DNA of 64,000 bases from Syngnathus acus (Eukaryota > Chordata > Actinopteri > Syngnathiformes > Syngnathidae): positions 13,147,384-13,211,383 of the forward strand of contig NC_051087.1 in NCBI RefSeq assembly GCF_901709675.1, written 5' to 3'. Shown piece after piece: positions 1-11,700 of the stretch. The first letter of the stretch is position 1. Each line of letters opens with the position of its first letter. A program made the translations under genes and the position numbers. The notes beneath the pieces were generated by a model. The model made no database searches, was not told the DNA's origin, and saw nothing but the letters and a program-made list of their open reading frames with translations.

Positions 1-128
1 TGTAAAGTCACAATTTAGACTTTATCGTCAGAAGTTTCACTTTAAAGTCAAAATTTCGACTTTAAAGTGAGAATTTAGACTTTCAAGTGAGAATTCAGAC
101 TTTAAAGTCACAATTCAGACTTTAAAGT
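1..128. repeat. Degenerate minisatellite (TTTAAAGT family), copy 1
   Basis: Tandem units of about 17-20 bp alternate 'gactttaaagt' with 'cacaatt' or 'gagaatt'. Units are imperfect and the array is cut by the left edge. By analogy with copy 2 it lies in intron 1 of the lectin gene, just after the signal-peptide exon. Confidence 0.85.
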
Positions 129-318
129 GAAGTCAAAATTCTGAGAAAAAAAATTCTGAATCCCGTCCCTCTTCACAGGCCCTAATCCTCTTCCGTATAT
201 TGGGACTTTGAAGCTGTTGTAAATCATCTTTTTGCCCTACGGCACTGTAGTGTCCATGGATATTCTGCGCAGACATGAAAAGAAATGTGCTCAATTGAAC
301 AGGTGTATGCCTCACACC

Positions 319-629
319 AGCTCAGTGGCCTAGTGGTAGAGTGTCCCCCCTGAGACTGGAAGGTTGTGGGTTCAAACCCCGGCCGGGTCATACCAAAGAC
401 TATAAAAATGGGACCCATTGCCTCCCTGCTTGGCACTCAGCATTAAGGGTTGGAATTGGGGGGTTAGATCACCAACTGATTCCCGAGCGCGGCACCGCTG
501 CTGCTCACTGCTCCCCTCTCCCCCAGGGGATGGATTAAAATCACACGGGGATGGGTTAAATGCAGAGGACAAATTTCACCACACCCAGGTGTGTGTGTGT
601 GACGATCATTGGGACTTTAATCTTTAATC
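319..629 (+). mobile_element. tRNA-derived SINE inserted in copy 1 only
   Basis: The left end has a pol III A-box-like 'tagtggtagagtg' and a B-box 'ggttcaaacccc', followed by a non-tRNA body and an A/T-rich 'ctttaatctttaatc' tail. The partner site at about 43329 lacks it, giving an exact empty site. A close relative lies at 37003-37323. No clear target duplication is seen here. Confidence 0.9.
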
Positions 630-635
630 AGTCCT

Positions 636-679
636 GAATGCAAAGGATCTAAACTACAACCTTTAGATCCTTTGCATTC
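636..679. other. Perfect 18-bp hairpin in intron 1, copy 1
   Basis: The arm gaatgcaaaggatctaaa (636-653) is followed by an 8-base spacer and its exact reverse complement (662-679). The same hairpin is intact in copy 2 at 43338-43381. It could be the residue of a small palindromic transposon or a structured intronic RNA. Confidence 0.85.
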
Positions 680-1170
680 ATGAATGATCAATTAACTATA
701 ACAGAATAAAAATTAAGTGACCAATGATTTATTTAAGGTCTCCTGGATGATTTTGATCTTTTCTTGTTTAACGAGTAAATGACGTTACCGGCAAATCCAT
801 TATGACAAACTAAAAGTATAAACTACGTCACCACTTTAGCTTCGATCCAACTAAGCAGGTTTGTGCCCGGTTCGAAGCCCAAAAGGTGACGTCCCCCGGC
901 CCCCTTTATCCTGGTGAAGTGCTTGCTTTGTTTGCCCTTCCCGAATAAAATCTCGACAAAAATAAAAATGAAGTTTTTCGTTGCTCAGAGGTTGTAGTCA
1001 AACGGGCCAAATGACGTCACGTCCCCTCAGAAAGCCGGCGGCGTGCGCGCGTACGCGAGCCCGACGTGTGCGCGCCTGCTGTTTGTAAGCTGTGCGAGGG
1101 GGCAAGTGGAAGGCACCCACCCGCTCGCCACTGTCCGCGGGCTGTTTGGCCCCTCGTGGACTCCCAGACG
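680..1170 (+). promoter_or_regulatory. CpG-rich stretch before alternative first exon, copy 1
   Basis: Bases 1000-1170 are rich in CpG ('gccggcggcgtgcgcgcg') and contain 'tgacgtcacgtc', a CRE-like site, at about 1012. The rest of the stretch is plain AT-rich intron with no gene seen. The CpG block directly precedes an ATG-starting exon candidate at 1171, so it is a plausible internal promoter. No transcript evidence is available. Confidence 0.4.
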
Positions 1171-1279
1171 ATGAGAACGCACCCGAAAGCGCTCGTGACG
1201 CTCGTTCTTTCATTGGGCGCCGCTTTTGTTGTATTTATTGCTTTATTTTTCTATTTTTATCTATTCAATGTTTTACCAG
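1171..1279 (+). CDS. Candidate alternative first exon encoding a signal-anchor, copy 1
   Basis: From the ATG at 1171 the frame encodes a short basic N-terminus (MRTHPKA) followed by about 27 strongly hydrophobic residues ending NVLPG, then a donor (CCAG|GTGTGT). The exon is 109 bp and ends in phase 1. This matches the phase-1 acceptor of the first CTLD exon at 3366, just as the signal-peptide exon does. If used, it would replace the cleavable signal with a type II membrane anchor and give a membrane-bound lectin. It is preserved base for base in copy 2 (43871-43979). The phase match is what I see; use as an exon is inference. It could instead be a chance hydrophobic frame. Confidence 0.45.
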
Positions 1280-1644
1280 GTGTGTCCATTGAGAATACTT
1301 TCTCGTTTTCAATGCCAACCTGGAGGCAATGTGTGTGGTGTCCTGCCCAAGGACACAACGACACGTGACTGTGACAGAGCCAGGGTCGAACCGCCAACCC
1401 TCCGGTTCCTAATGATGATGATATATCTTTATTTCGAACATATTTAAAACATAAAAAGAGAAAAATAAAACAAATAACACTTTCAAGTGCCAACTTTAAG
1501 TCCAGGAAACAAACAAACGAATGAACCAACAAACAAAACAATATCAAAGAATGCTCGAAAAAGAGTAGGAGGAAGCGTAGCTCGACACGCTCTACTGCCT
1601 GAGCCACGGCCTCAATACCGTAGAGTTTTGTCGTGAAGGTAAAC
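1280..1644. other. Intronic sequence, no gene seen
   Basis: AT-rich intron with a 'gtcgaaccgccaaccctccgg' type dispersed-repeat signature near 1384-1405 and an A-rich tract near 1440-1480. Minus-strand open frames here are low in complexity and overlap repeat sequence. Confidence 0.6.
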
Positions 1645-2649
1645 CAGGGGTTGGCGACCCGCGGCTCCAGAGCCACATGCGGCTCTTTAGCATTCTCTAG
1701 CGGCTTGCTGGAGCTTTTGCAAAAATGCGTGAAAATGGAAAGATATGTTGTCGTTTTTTTGTTGGTTATTAAAAACGTTTTTACAGCATAATCATGACAC
1801 ATTCTTATGCTGTAAAAATGTATGTAGTTGTAAATATATTAAAAATACGGAATTTCAGAATGGCGCCAAATAGCAAAATTGGGTCGTAGCCTGCGACATA
1901 GCACAGGCGAGTTGTAAACAACCAGATGTGTGAGTGATGGGCCATGGATTCAAAAGGCAAAAAGAGAAAGATTGCTGATGAGAACAGAGGCTTTAAGAAA
2001 GAATGGACTGAACATGCATGCTAAATTTGCTGCCGATCACCCAGTTGGAACTGAGAGCAAAGGTGCAATTGCTGTGCTGGTGGAGAGATTTGAGGACCGA
2101 AAAAACAGTTTCAAGAAGTGGATTGCATCTCCAAACTCTACTGCTGCTACAAGTTTTGTTGCAGCCCAGAAGATGATAAACCATTCACCGATGGCGAGTA
2201 CATGAAGGATTCATTCATTAAATTACCAGCGTGCCTATTTTCGGACAGTGAGGGAAAGGGTAATTAAAATGGCAAACACTATCACCGATCAGCAAATCAA
2301 GGACATCAATTCAGCACCAGCTTTCTCAATGCCTGTGATGAGTCGCGTGACGTGACCGATATCGAACAGACAGCTCTGCTATGCAGGTACGTGAACTCTA
2401 TCGTACATCAGTAGTCACGTGGTGCCTAATTCTCTCCAGGATGCGCTGCAGGGAGAATAGACATTTAATTATTAATGTTCATTTTTTATTTGTAGCCTGC
2501 TTCATTATTTCAATAGTAGGCATACAGCTTATGTATTGACAGTCTATGTAGCCTTATAAAAGGCTTTTAGATTTTTGCGACTCCAGATAGGTATGTTTTT
2601 CTTGGGGGGGCAATATGGCTCTTTGAACATTTTGGGTTGCCGACCCCTG
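1645..2649 (+). mobile_element. hAT-type DNA transposon remnant, copy 1
   Basis: The ends are inverted: CAGGGGTTGGCGACCC at the left and GGGTTGCCGACCCCTG at the right. At 1944 a frame beginning MDSKGKKRKIADENR, typical of the N-terminus of hAT transposases of the GTF2IRD2-related type, soon hits a stop. Most of the transposase is deleted. The element is present in both copies, so it predates the duplication. No convincing 8-bp target duplication remains. Confidence 0.8.
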
Positions 2650-3365
2650 CCTGAGGTAAAGAAATAAAAAAGTGACTTGCAGGAAAACCAAGTTTGGTTA
2701 CCCCCAACTTGACTTGACGTTCTCCCATTTCATTGCTGTGTTTTCTCCATTACGCTAACAAAGAAGCCACATCAATAATGTGGGGCTCAGGTTATTAGAG
2801 CAAGCAGTACATAAATCATCCACACGAAGGCGTATTTGAGCATGTCTTTTGTGGGCTAAGTGTAGAAATAAGTGTCATTTAGTGGTGAGCTAATAGAAGG
2901 CAACAACCAAAAACGGAAAGCGCGTGCCTTTTGATTCACTGCGTCACAAGCTGCCTGCCACATTGTCGATGCAAGCAAAATGCCACCACAAACGACTTAA
3001 TCTCAAGCTTCTTTTCTCTATTTTAACGTTATCCTTTTGACAGCTGATCCATTTTCATTTTCGTCCAATAGTCAATGGCAGTGAGGTGTGTTCAGTGTGT
3101 TGCTTGCATTTGAATGCCATTTAGGACTTGAAAAAAATCACATGGGAGAATGTCATCGTAAGTGCAAATGGAGAAACATGCACTGGAATGAATGCTGGTT
3201 ACGAAAATAAGCTAAATTCGTTTTAAAGAAATACCGATTGGATTGACCCACTACTTGGGTTAATCTGAACCAACTCTCTGTCTTTTGAAACAAAACTCGA
3301 TACAAATGCCAAGACGCTGCTGACGTTATGCCAGTACGTCATACAAGTCTCAAATGTGTCCTCAG
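2650..3365. other. Intron before CTLD1, no gene seen
   Basis: Unique intronic sequence shared with copy 2 at about 45668-46382. It ends in the acceptor 'gtgtcctcag' at 3356-3365. Nothing else recognisable. Confidence 0.6.
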
Positions 3366-5765
3366 CTGATCCGGGCTCAGCGTGTGAAGAAGACTGGCTC
3401 CCTTTCGGCTCCAGTTGCTACAAGAACATGGAGACCCCCAACGGTTGGCTGGGGGCTCGGCACGACTGCGTCTGGGAGGGCGGCGACCTGGTCTCCGTTG
3501 CCTCGTCGGCCGAGGAAGCCTTCGTGAAGGGGAAAATGGGCGACGTCCCTTTCTGGATGGGACTCTCCAATCTGGTGAGACGGAAGCGCAAGCAGTTGAT
3601 TCTCTACTGGTACGCGATTGACAAGCGGGATTGGTCTCTGCAGAATTGCGACGAGGCTTGGTGTCAGTATGACAAGGAGCAAAAGAAGCTGACTTGGTCC
3701 GATGTCCGCGTGACTGTGACCTACTCCAACTGGGCTAAAGGTCTAAACGGAAAGTAAGAAGGTTACGTTTTTGCATCCTTTCACTGTCAAAATGTCCTTT
3801 TCCAAAATGGGAAAGAGCATCGTGATGAGGGGGAAAAAGAGCTTTTGTCAATTTTTCATCAGAAAGTAAGAGGAAATACTGAGATGCTTTTCACGACTTC
3901 TCCCTACAGCTCCGACGTGGAGTCCTGCGCGTACGTCAACCTTGGCGTGTACAGCAGAAATGAGCAAGGAAAGTGGCGACACGGCTCGTGCGGATCCTCG
4001 TTGCCATACATGTGCAAGCGCTCGCTGGACGGTAAGCCCGCACGAATTATATTATGATGTCAAAAGGAACATTTCAAACGTGTGGTCTTTCTGCAGACTG
4101 CCTGGAGGGCAGGCAGTGTTCCTTTAAAGTCTTCGGTTACGATCGAGTGGAGAGTGAGTGGCTGCCACGCTTGTTTTTACTCCTGCACCGTCCCGCCGTG
4201 CTTTTCCAATCCAAGTTTGTTTGTGGCTTCAGCTTCCTCCTGCGACCCTGGCGACTTTCTGTTCGATGACTCTTGCTATCATTTTGGGCGGGAGGAGATG
4301 ATTTGGCAGCCCGCTGAGGACTTCTGCAAGGGACGCAAAAGTCACCTGGCCAGCGTCCACTCACAGGACGAAGTCAATTTCTTGGGTGGTGAGCGCCAAG
4401 ACAAACCGACAATTACACGATCATCCCGCAATGCTCACCAGCATCTTTGCAACTTGCGCTTGTTCTGCTTTTCTCAAGCTCACATTGGGCGCGCTGAACG
4501 TGGTTGGGTGGGACTCGCGAGGAAGAATGTCAATTATGAGTATACTGATGGAACATCTATCGTAAGTGAAATGTTTAAGTGACCTAAAAAGTTGTCATTT
4601 GTCCAGAATGATATGATATGAATGAATGAGATGTCGTACTGAAATGCAAAAGATAAAAGTGAGATACAAAGTGTCATTTAAGCAGGAAAAAGCTTTCTTG
4701 AACAAAAACAAAAAAGTCAAACTTTGACCGGAATGGCCGCAATGTTACAAGAAGAGCTATGAAGAAATGTTTTTCAGAAAATCAGCTGGAAAGAGGACAA
4801 AGCTGCAGCTTGATGGCAATTAGAATTGTAATTGACAAGAGCGAAAAAAAAAAGCCATCATGCACTCAAGTTATCTCTGTCATGTGTGCAGGACGACACC
4901 CCACGATTGCAATTTTTCAAGTACAACTGCATAGCTGTCTTCTATGGTCCTCTACTTGATGACTATGGCTGCACCAACAACAATCCAGCCATCTGCAAAA
5001 AAGGTCAAAGTCACGACGGCTCCCTTTGCCCATTCACGCGCGCGCTCATTATTGATCCCTCTTGCAGCCAAGGTCCGAAAGGCTCTTACTGCTCATCCGT
5101 CGTCAAGATTCAGGCTAGGTGGGCGTCACATCCGTGGTCGCGCTCTTGTCGCCAGTTGGCCCTCACGTGACGCGAGTGTCGCTTGCAGGCTGGAGCGAAA
5201 AGTGCGGCAGGTGGATGGAGAACCCGGCCAACGACTTCTGCTACCTGATCAGCCACAACCAGGACGTGACCTGGCAGGAGGCGCGAGACAAATGCGTCGA
5301 CCACGGAGGCGACCTTCTCAGCCTTGCCGACGACACTGAACAGAAGTTCATACAAGGTAAAGTGCCCGGAGGACACGATGGAGCACTTTACCTTGCACAG
5401 TTTATGCCGCATGGACTCCAGAAGGAACAATGCACCTCTTGATCGTTGTTTAACTTTGATTGGAAGATCTGTGCGACATTCCATTGACTCTATGGTTGGG
5501 CGCCAATGCCGAGATCACTGAAGGCAGCAAGTGGACTGATGGATCCCCGTTCATTTACAAAAACCTGAAAGCAGGTCGGTCTCAAACCCGCCGAATGTTT
5601 GTCGGCGACAAAACGGACGAGTGCTTAGCGTCTGTCGTCTCCTTCCAGATAACGCCAGTGACGCCACTGGCGGACGCTGCCTTTCCTTGCTCACTGCCGA
5701 CGGCGACTGGAAATTTGACCAATGCCGAAAAAACAGCAGCTACATCTGCAAGAGAAGAGGAAGAG
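3366..5765 (+). CDS. Cassette 1: CTLD1-CTLD2-CTLD3, copy 1
   Basis: Ten exons. CTLD1 (3366-3753, 3910-4031) runs from ACEEDWLPFGSSCY to SLPYMCKRSLDG and carries a long basic loop (VRRKRKQ plus an extra cysteine pair) not found in a standard CTLD. A 57-bp linker exon with two cysteines follows (4097-4153). CTLD2 uses 4233-4388, 4479-4561 and 4892-5003. A 51-bp linker leads to CTLD3 (5189-5356, 5467-5574, 5649-5765), which has WQEARDKCVDHGGDLLSL and DGDWKFDQC. The cassette starts and ends in phase 1, so it can be duplicated or skipped in frame. Canonical EPN/QPD and WND calcium-sugar motifs are not evident, so classical mannose or galactose binding is not predicted. Confidence 0.88.
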
Positions 5766-8700
5766 GTAACGTGACGCTTGGCCGATTCGCACTGACTTCT
5801 GAAGTCCTCTCGATGAAATATGCGTGTGTTGTGAGCGTGTCAATTGTCAAGTCATGGAGCTAACGCAATCGGCAAAACTGGAATTAAGACTGCAGCTGGT
5901 CTGAATTTCTTGTTTCCCACAACATTGGTGGCAAAACGTTGATAATACTGTGATAGATTGTTTTCGCTGGTCAGTTGGCAGCCTTGAGTGCCTTAAAAGG
6001 CGCCTTATAAATAAAATGTATTATTATTATTATTAGTTAATCTCCGGGAACTCGCTGTTGAAAGTGGCTTCCTCAGGGAAGGAAAAAATATCTCAAGACA
6101 ATCAGCTGATTGGAAAAAGATTTTATTCCTCCAAGATGTGGAAATTTCTCGCGTCCAGAAAAGTTCCTCCCGTGCCTTCCAGACTTCGTGCTTTTTACAT
6201 TGAGTCTCTACCCTAAACGGTCACAAACCAAACCACTCATTGTTAAAACTCTGATCCCAGACTGCCAGTATTATCTCGGGGGAAAGATGCTCACAAAAAA
6301 AGACTGCTTGATGGTTAAATTTGGATCGGAGCCGGCTGAGCCAATTCTATTCTCTGTACTCGTACGTCAGCGTTTCTTGAGGGCTAAAAGTACCCACGAC
6401 CTGAGGCCCACACTCAACAGAGATGAGCTTGAATAAGTGGAATATGCGTCAAATAAAAATATTCTACAATCCCCCAAATGTTTCCTCAGTCGATCAGAAG
6501 TCATGTGATACGGTCTACGGGTGGCTCCCTTTCGGCTTCAGTTGCTACAAGAAGATGGCGACCCCCAACGGTTGGCTGGGGGCTCGGCACGATTGCGTCG
6601 GGGAGGGCGGCGACCTGGTCTCGGTCGCCTCATCGGGCGAGGAAGCCTTTGTGAAGAAGCAAATGGGCAACGACGACCCCTTCTGGATCGGACTCTCCAA
6701 TCTGGTGAGACGGAAGCGCAAGCAGTTGATTCTCTACCGGTACGCGATTGACAAGCGGGATTGGTCTGTGCAGAAATGCGAAGAGGCTTGGTGTCGGTAT
6801 GACAAGAAGCAAAAGAAGCTGACTTGGTCCTATGTCCGCGTGACGGGAAACTACTCCAACTGGGACTCCCGTCAGGTTGGAAGGTAAAAAAAGTCACGTC
6901 TTGATGTGCTTTCACCGTCAGGCAACGTTTTGGGGCCCCTTTCCAAAATGGAAAAGAGCACCGTGATGAGGGGAAAAAAGACCTTTTGTCAAGTTTTCAC
7001 CAGAAAGCAAGAAAAAAAATACTGAAATGCTTATCACGACTTCTCCCGACAGCTCCGACTTGGATTCCTGCGCGTACGTCAACCAAGGCGTGTGGACTCA
7101 GCCAGGAAAGTGGCGACACGGCTCGTGCAGATCCTCGTTGCCGTTTATGTGCGAGCGCCCGCTGGACGGTAAGCCTGCTCAGGAGTTGTCATGTTGATGT
7201 CAAAAGTGACATTTCACTTGCGTGGTATTTTTGCAGACTGCCCGGAGGGCCGGCCGTGTTCCTTGAAAGACTTTGGTTACCTTCGAGTGGAGAGTGAGTG
7301 GCTGCCACGCTTGTTTTTACTCTTGCACCGTCCCGCCGTGCTTCTCTAATCCAAGTTTGTTTGTGGCTTCAGCTTCCTCCTGCGACCCTGGCGAATTCCT
7401 GTTTGACGAGTCTTGCTATCGTTTCGAGCGGGTGAAGAAGGTGCAGTGGGCCGCCGAGAGGCTTTGCAAAAGAAACAAAGGTCATCTGGCCAGCGTCCTC
7501 TCAGCGGATGAAGGCAATTTCTTGGCAGGTCAGCAAGTGCCAAGAAACATCCGACAAGTGGATGCTCTTTTTGTGCTGAAGCGCTTGTTCTGCTTTCCTC
7601 AAGCTCACATGCGAGACGCAGGAAGATCTCAGCCTTTTGTGGGATTGAAGAAGAAGAAAAACATTTTTGAGTGGATTGACGGAAAATCTACAGTAAGTTA
7701 AAAATTTACTGCAGTCTAAAGAAGTTGGCATTCGCCTCTACCCAAAGGCAAAAGATTGGAATTGAATAGAAAAATGCTTTTGAAGTATATAAGCTGGAAC
7801 ATTTGCGGAACAAACTTGCCGTTTCTCCTTTAGAATGATATTGAAATGAACAGATTTCAAGACCGCACAAATTATTTATAAAGCTAAAAAAAATGACTCC
7901 CTAATAATATACAAAAATGGTTCATAGAAAGAGAAAGTGTTTACAGTCTAAGAAGGAGAGGGAGTCTTTTACAACCTAAGGTGCGCACCACCCTCAAAAG
8001 CATGTGCATATTTGTCAATGGGGTAAAGCTATGGAATAAGTTACCTGTAACGATCAAAGAAAGTAAACACAATGCCCAATTCAAAGAACACTTTAAAAAT
8101 TTGACACTAGAAAATTATAGTAATTGAAATCTTCTGCCTGTCTGTTTTCAGCTATATAGTCCATATCCTATTTATTTATTTTTCTTTTCAGAATATTATT
8201 GTATAAACTGCTTTTCATTTCTAAAATTATCTTCCTCCGATAAATCAGGTTTCTGTACTTCGAAAAAACTAACTACTGTTGAGAATTATGATGTATAAAA
8301 GGGGTAGGGAAAACAAGCAATAGCTTCTTCCTTCTCCTTTTTTGAACATGTTGATTTATGTGCCTTATTGGCATAACATGAAATCATGTGAAAATGTGAA
8401 AAAATGATTTTGTGTTTGGTCGATCTTATGTTCAAAAATAAATTTCACTTCACTACGAAAAACTTGAATGAGATTTAAAAAAAAAAAAAAAAGGAATCAG
8501 TCTTGTAGGATAAAGTGCAGAATTTGACGGAATTCCGGAGAATAAAACAGGATGACATGATGAAACTTGTCCCAGTATGCAGTTTTCACCGAAACGCTCA
8601 AAATTGGGATTTCACCAAAAGAAAGTTGAAATGCTCCAACACCGAATGGAAAAACTCATTCAACCAAGCGCAACACAAAACAGGCTCAAGTGGCGTCCGG

Positions 8701-11700
8701 CGTGTCGTCCGCAGGACTACGTCACGCAGTTGGTGGGAAAAAAGTCTACAGGACTCGAAGAGTGCTTTGCTCTGTCAGCTTCTGGACAATTTGATGAGTG
8801 GTCATGCGCTAAAGAGCAGCCATCTATCTGCAAAAAAGGTCCGCAAGTCACCGCAGCTCACTTTGCCCTTGAACCTGTTATTACTCTCTTTTTTGATCCC
8901 CCTTGCGTTCTTGCAGCCAAGGTACAAGGGGCTCTCCCTGTTCTGCCGTCATCAACATGGGGACCAGGTGAGCATCCCACCCTGCATTCGGTCGGTCGTC
9001 GCTTTGCCCTCAAGTGACACGGGTCTCGCTTGCAGGCTGGAGCAAAAAGTGCGGCTGGTGGATGGACAACCCGTCCAACGACTTCTGCTACCTGATCAAC
9101 CACAACCGTGCCAAGACCTGGCAGGAGGCGCGAGACAACTGCGTCGGCCTCGGAGGCGACCTGCTCAGCATCACCCACTCTGATGAACAGAACTTCATAC
9201 AAGGTAAACTTCCCAGAGGACACGATAGAGGCTCCCACAGTTTATGCCCCGTGGACTCCAGAGGGAATAACGCTGTTACACACGCACCTGTACAATGTTT
9301 TAACTCTTGGTCGTTGTTTAACTTTGATCCAAAGGTCTGTACGCTCGTCCCCTGAGCAGTCCCACTCTGTGGTTGGGCGCCAACGCCAATATCACTAACG
9401 GCATCGAGTGGATTGACGGATCGACGTCCACTTTCAAAAACCTGAAAACAGGTCGGCCTACAACCTGGGGAATGTTTGTCGGCGACAAAACGAATGAGTG
9501 CTTAGCATGTGCCGTCTCCTTCCAGGCATCGCCGGAGAAGGCCCCGGTGGAAGCTGCCTTTCCTTGCTCACTGCCGACGGCCGCTGGGCAAAAGCCGATT
9601 GTAAGGAGAAGCGCAGCAGCTACATCTGCAAGAGAAGAGGAAGAGGCATGATTTGACATTGGTCTTATTCTTAGAGTTGTGTCATCAGATATGAAGTATT
9701 AAGGAAGGCCTTTTCTAAAGTCCTTTGATTCTCGGTGCCGCAGTTGACACGATTGGTAAAAAACTCACTGGAATTTAGTTTCCACAAAATGCTGACAAGA
9801 CAGTCATGCCATTACGTGCGGATAATTCTATATTTCTGCCATTCTAAATAACGGCATAATAATGGTGTCCTCAGCCATTCCTAAATCAGCATGTGAGAAG
9901 GGGTGGAGTCTTCACCAGTCCAGTTGCTACAAGAAGATGGAGACCCCCAACGGTTGGCTGGGGGCTCGGTACAACTGCTTCTGGGAGGGCGGCGACTTGG
10001 TCTCCATCGGCTCATCGGACGAGGAAGCCTTTGTGAAGAAGGAAATGGGCAAGAACCCCTTCTGGATCGGACTCTCCAATCTGGTGAGACGGAAGCGCAA
10101 GCAGTTAATTTTCTATTGGTACGCACGCGACTGACAAGCGGGATTGGTCTCTGCAGAAATGCGACGAGGCTTGGTGTCGGTATGACAAGGAGCAAAAGAA
10201 GCTGACTTGGTCAGATGCTCGTGAGACGATGACCTACTCCAACTGGGCTCCAGGTCAAGTTGGAAGGTAAGAAGTTCATGTCTTGAATGTTAGGCAATGT
10301 TTGGGGCCCCTTTCCAAAATGGGAAAGCGCACATGTGACGAGGGGGAAAAAAAAGTATTTTGTTAAAAGAGAGCAAGAAAAGAACCTCCAATTCATCCTG
10401 TTTGTAAGATGCTTTTCACGACTTCTCCCGACAGCTCCGATGTACAGTCCTGCGCGTACGTCAACCAAGGCTCGTGGACCGAGAGTCAGCCAGGAAAGTG
10501 GCGACAAGCCTCGTGCGGATCCTCGTTGGCGTTCATGTGCGAGCGCTCGCTGGACGGTAAGCCTGCTCAGGAGTTGTCATGTTGATGTCGAAAGGGACAT
10601 TTTAATTGTGTGGTCTTTCTGCAGACTGCCCAGAAGGCCGGCAGTGTTCCTTGAAAGACTTTGGTTACGATAGAGTGGAGAGTGAGTGGCTGTCACTCTG
10701 GTTTTTACTCCTGCACTGTCCCGCCGTGCTTTTCCAATCCAAGTTTGTTTGTGGCTTCAGCTTCCTCCTGCGACCCCGGCGACTTCCTGTTCGACGACTC
10801 TTGCTATCATTTTGAGTGGAAACGTAAGAATTGGCAGGCCGCCGAGAAATTCTGCAAGGGACGGGATGGTTACTTGGCCAGCGTCCACTCAGAGGACGAA
10901 AACAAGTTCTTGGCTGGTGAGCACCAAGACAAACCAACAATTCTGTGATCATCCCGCAATGATCACCAGCATCTTTACAACTAGCGCTTGTTCTGCTTTA
11001 CTCAAGCTCACGTACGAGATGATAAAGGATATTGGCCTTTCATGGGACTCAAGAAGAACAAAGACAACAAATTTTCCTGGAGCGACGCAACGTCTGCAGT
11101 AAGCAAAACGCCTACAGCTGTCTAAAATGTGTCCAGAATGAGATATGAGAAAGCCAAAGTTGGGTTGGTCACAATGTTGCAAGAGCAGAAAAAAATGTGT
11201 TAAGTTTCAAAGGGGCTGGGCCACGAACACAGATTAACTTGCAGTTGTTTTAAGACAAATAAAATTGACAAGCTTGAATAAAATAGTTATATACAGTTTT
11301 TTTTGTCTGGTCATATAAAAGTGCAGAATTTTACAGATGGACAGTCTAAGAACAAAATAGGAACATTGTAGTTGTTGATGTTAAAAATGGAGTACAGTAA
11401 TGAGAAAAGAAAAAAAATCTGAACGTTTGAAAAAAATAAGTTGCAACACCAAACGCACTCAAGTGGTATCCATCCTGTCATCCGCAGGACTACATCACGC
11501 TGAGGGGAGAACAGTCTACAGGACGCGGTGACTGCTTTGCTCTGTCAGCTTCTGGACGATTTCATCAGTGGCCCTGCACTGAAGAGCAGCCATCTGTCTG
11601 CAAAAAAGGTCCAAAAGTCACGACAGCTCACTTTGCCCTTTGACCTCTCACTGCTCTCTCATGTTTGATCCCCCTTGCGTTTTTGCAGCCAAAATCCGAG

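Noticed and set aside
1-128. CRISPR-like regular repeat
   Set aside because: Units are imperfect and directly adjacent, with no spacers; the host is a vertebrate.
319-390. Possible tRNA gene
   Set aside because: A and B boxes belong to the head of a SINE; the body and tail and a second copy at 37003 show it is a retroposon.
1257-1802. 181-residue minus-strand frame
   Set aside because: Crosses a dispersed repeat and the end of a hAT element, with low-complexity hydrophobic runs; no protein-like features.
8515-9183. 222-residue plus-strand frame
   Set aside because: It runs through intron and exon in the wrong frame for the CTLD5 and CTLD6 exons, crossing two consensus splice sites.
10111-10158. 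A newly made mini-intron that would rescue the CTLD7 frameshift
   Set aside because: GT at 10120 and AG at 10157 would give an intron of only 38 bp and the join creates a TGA, so it does not rescue the frame.
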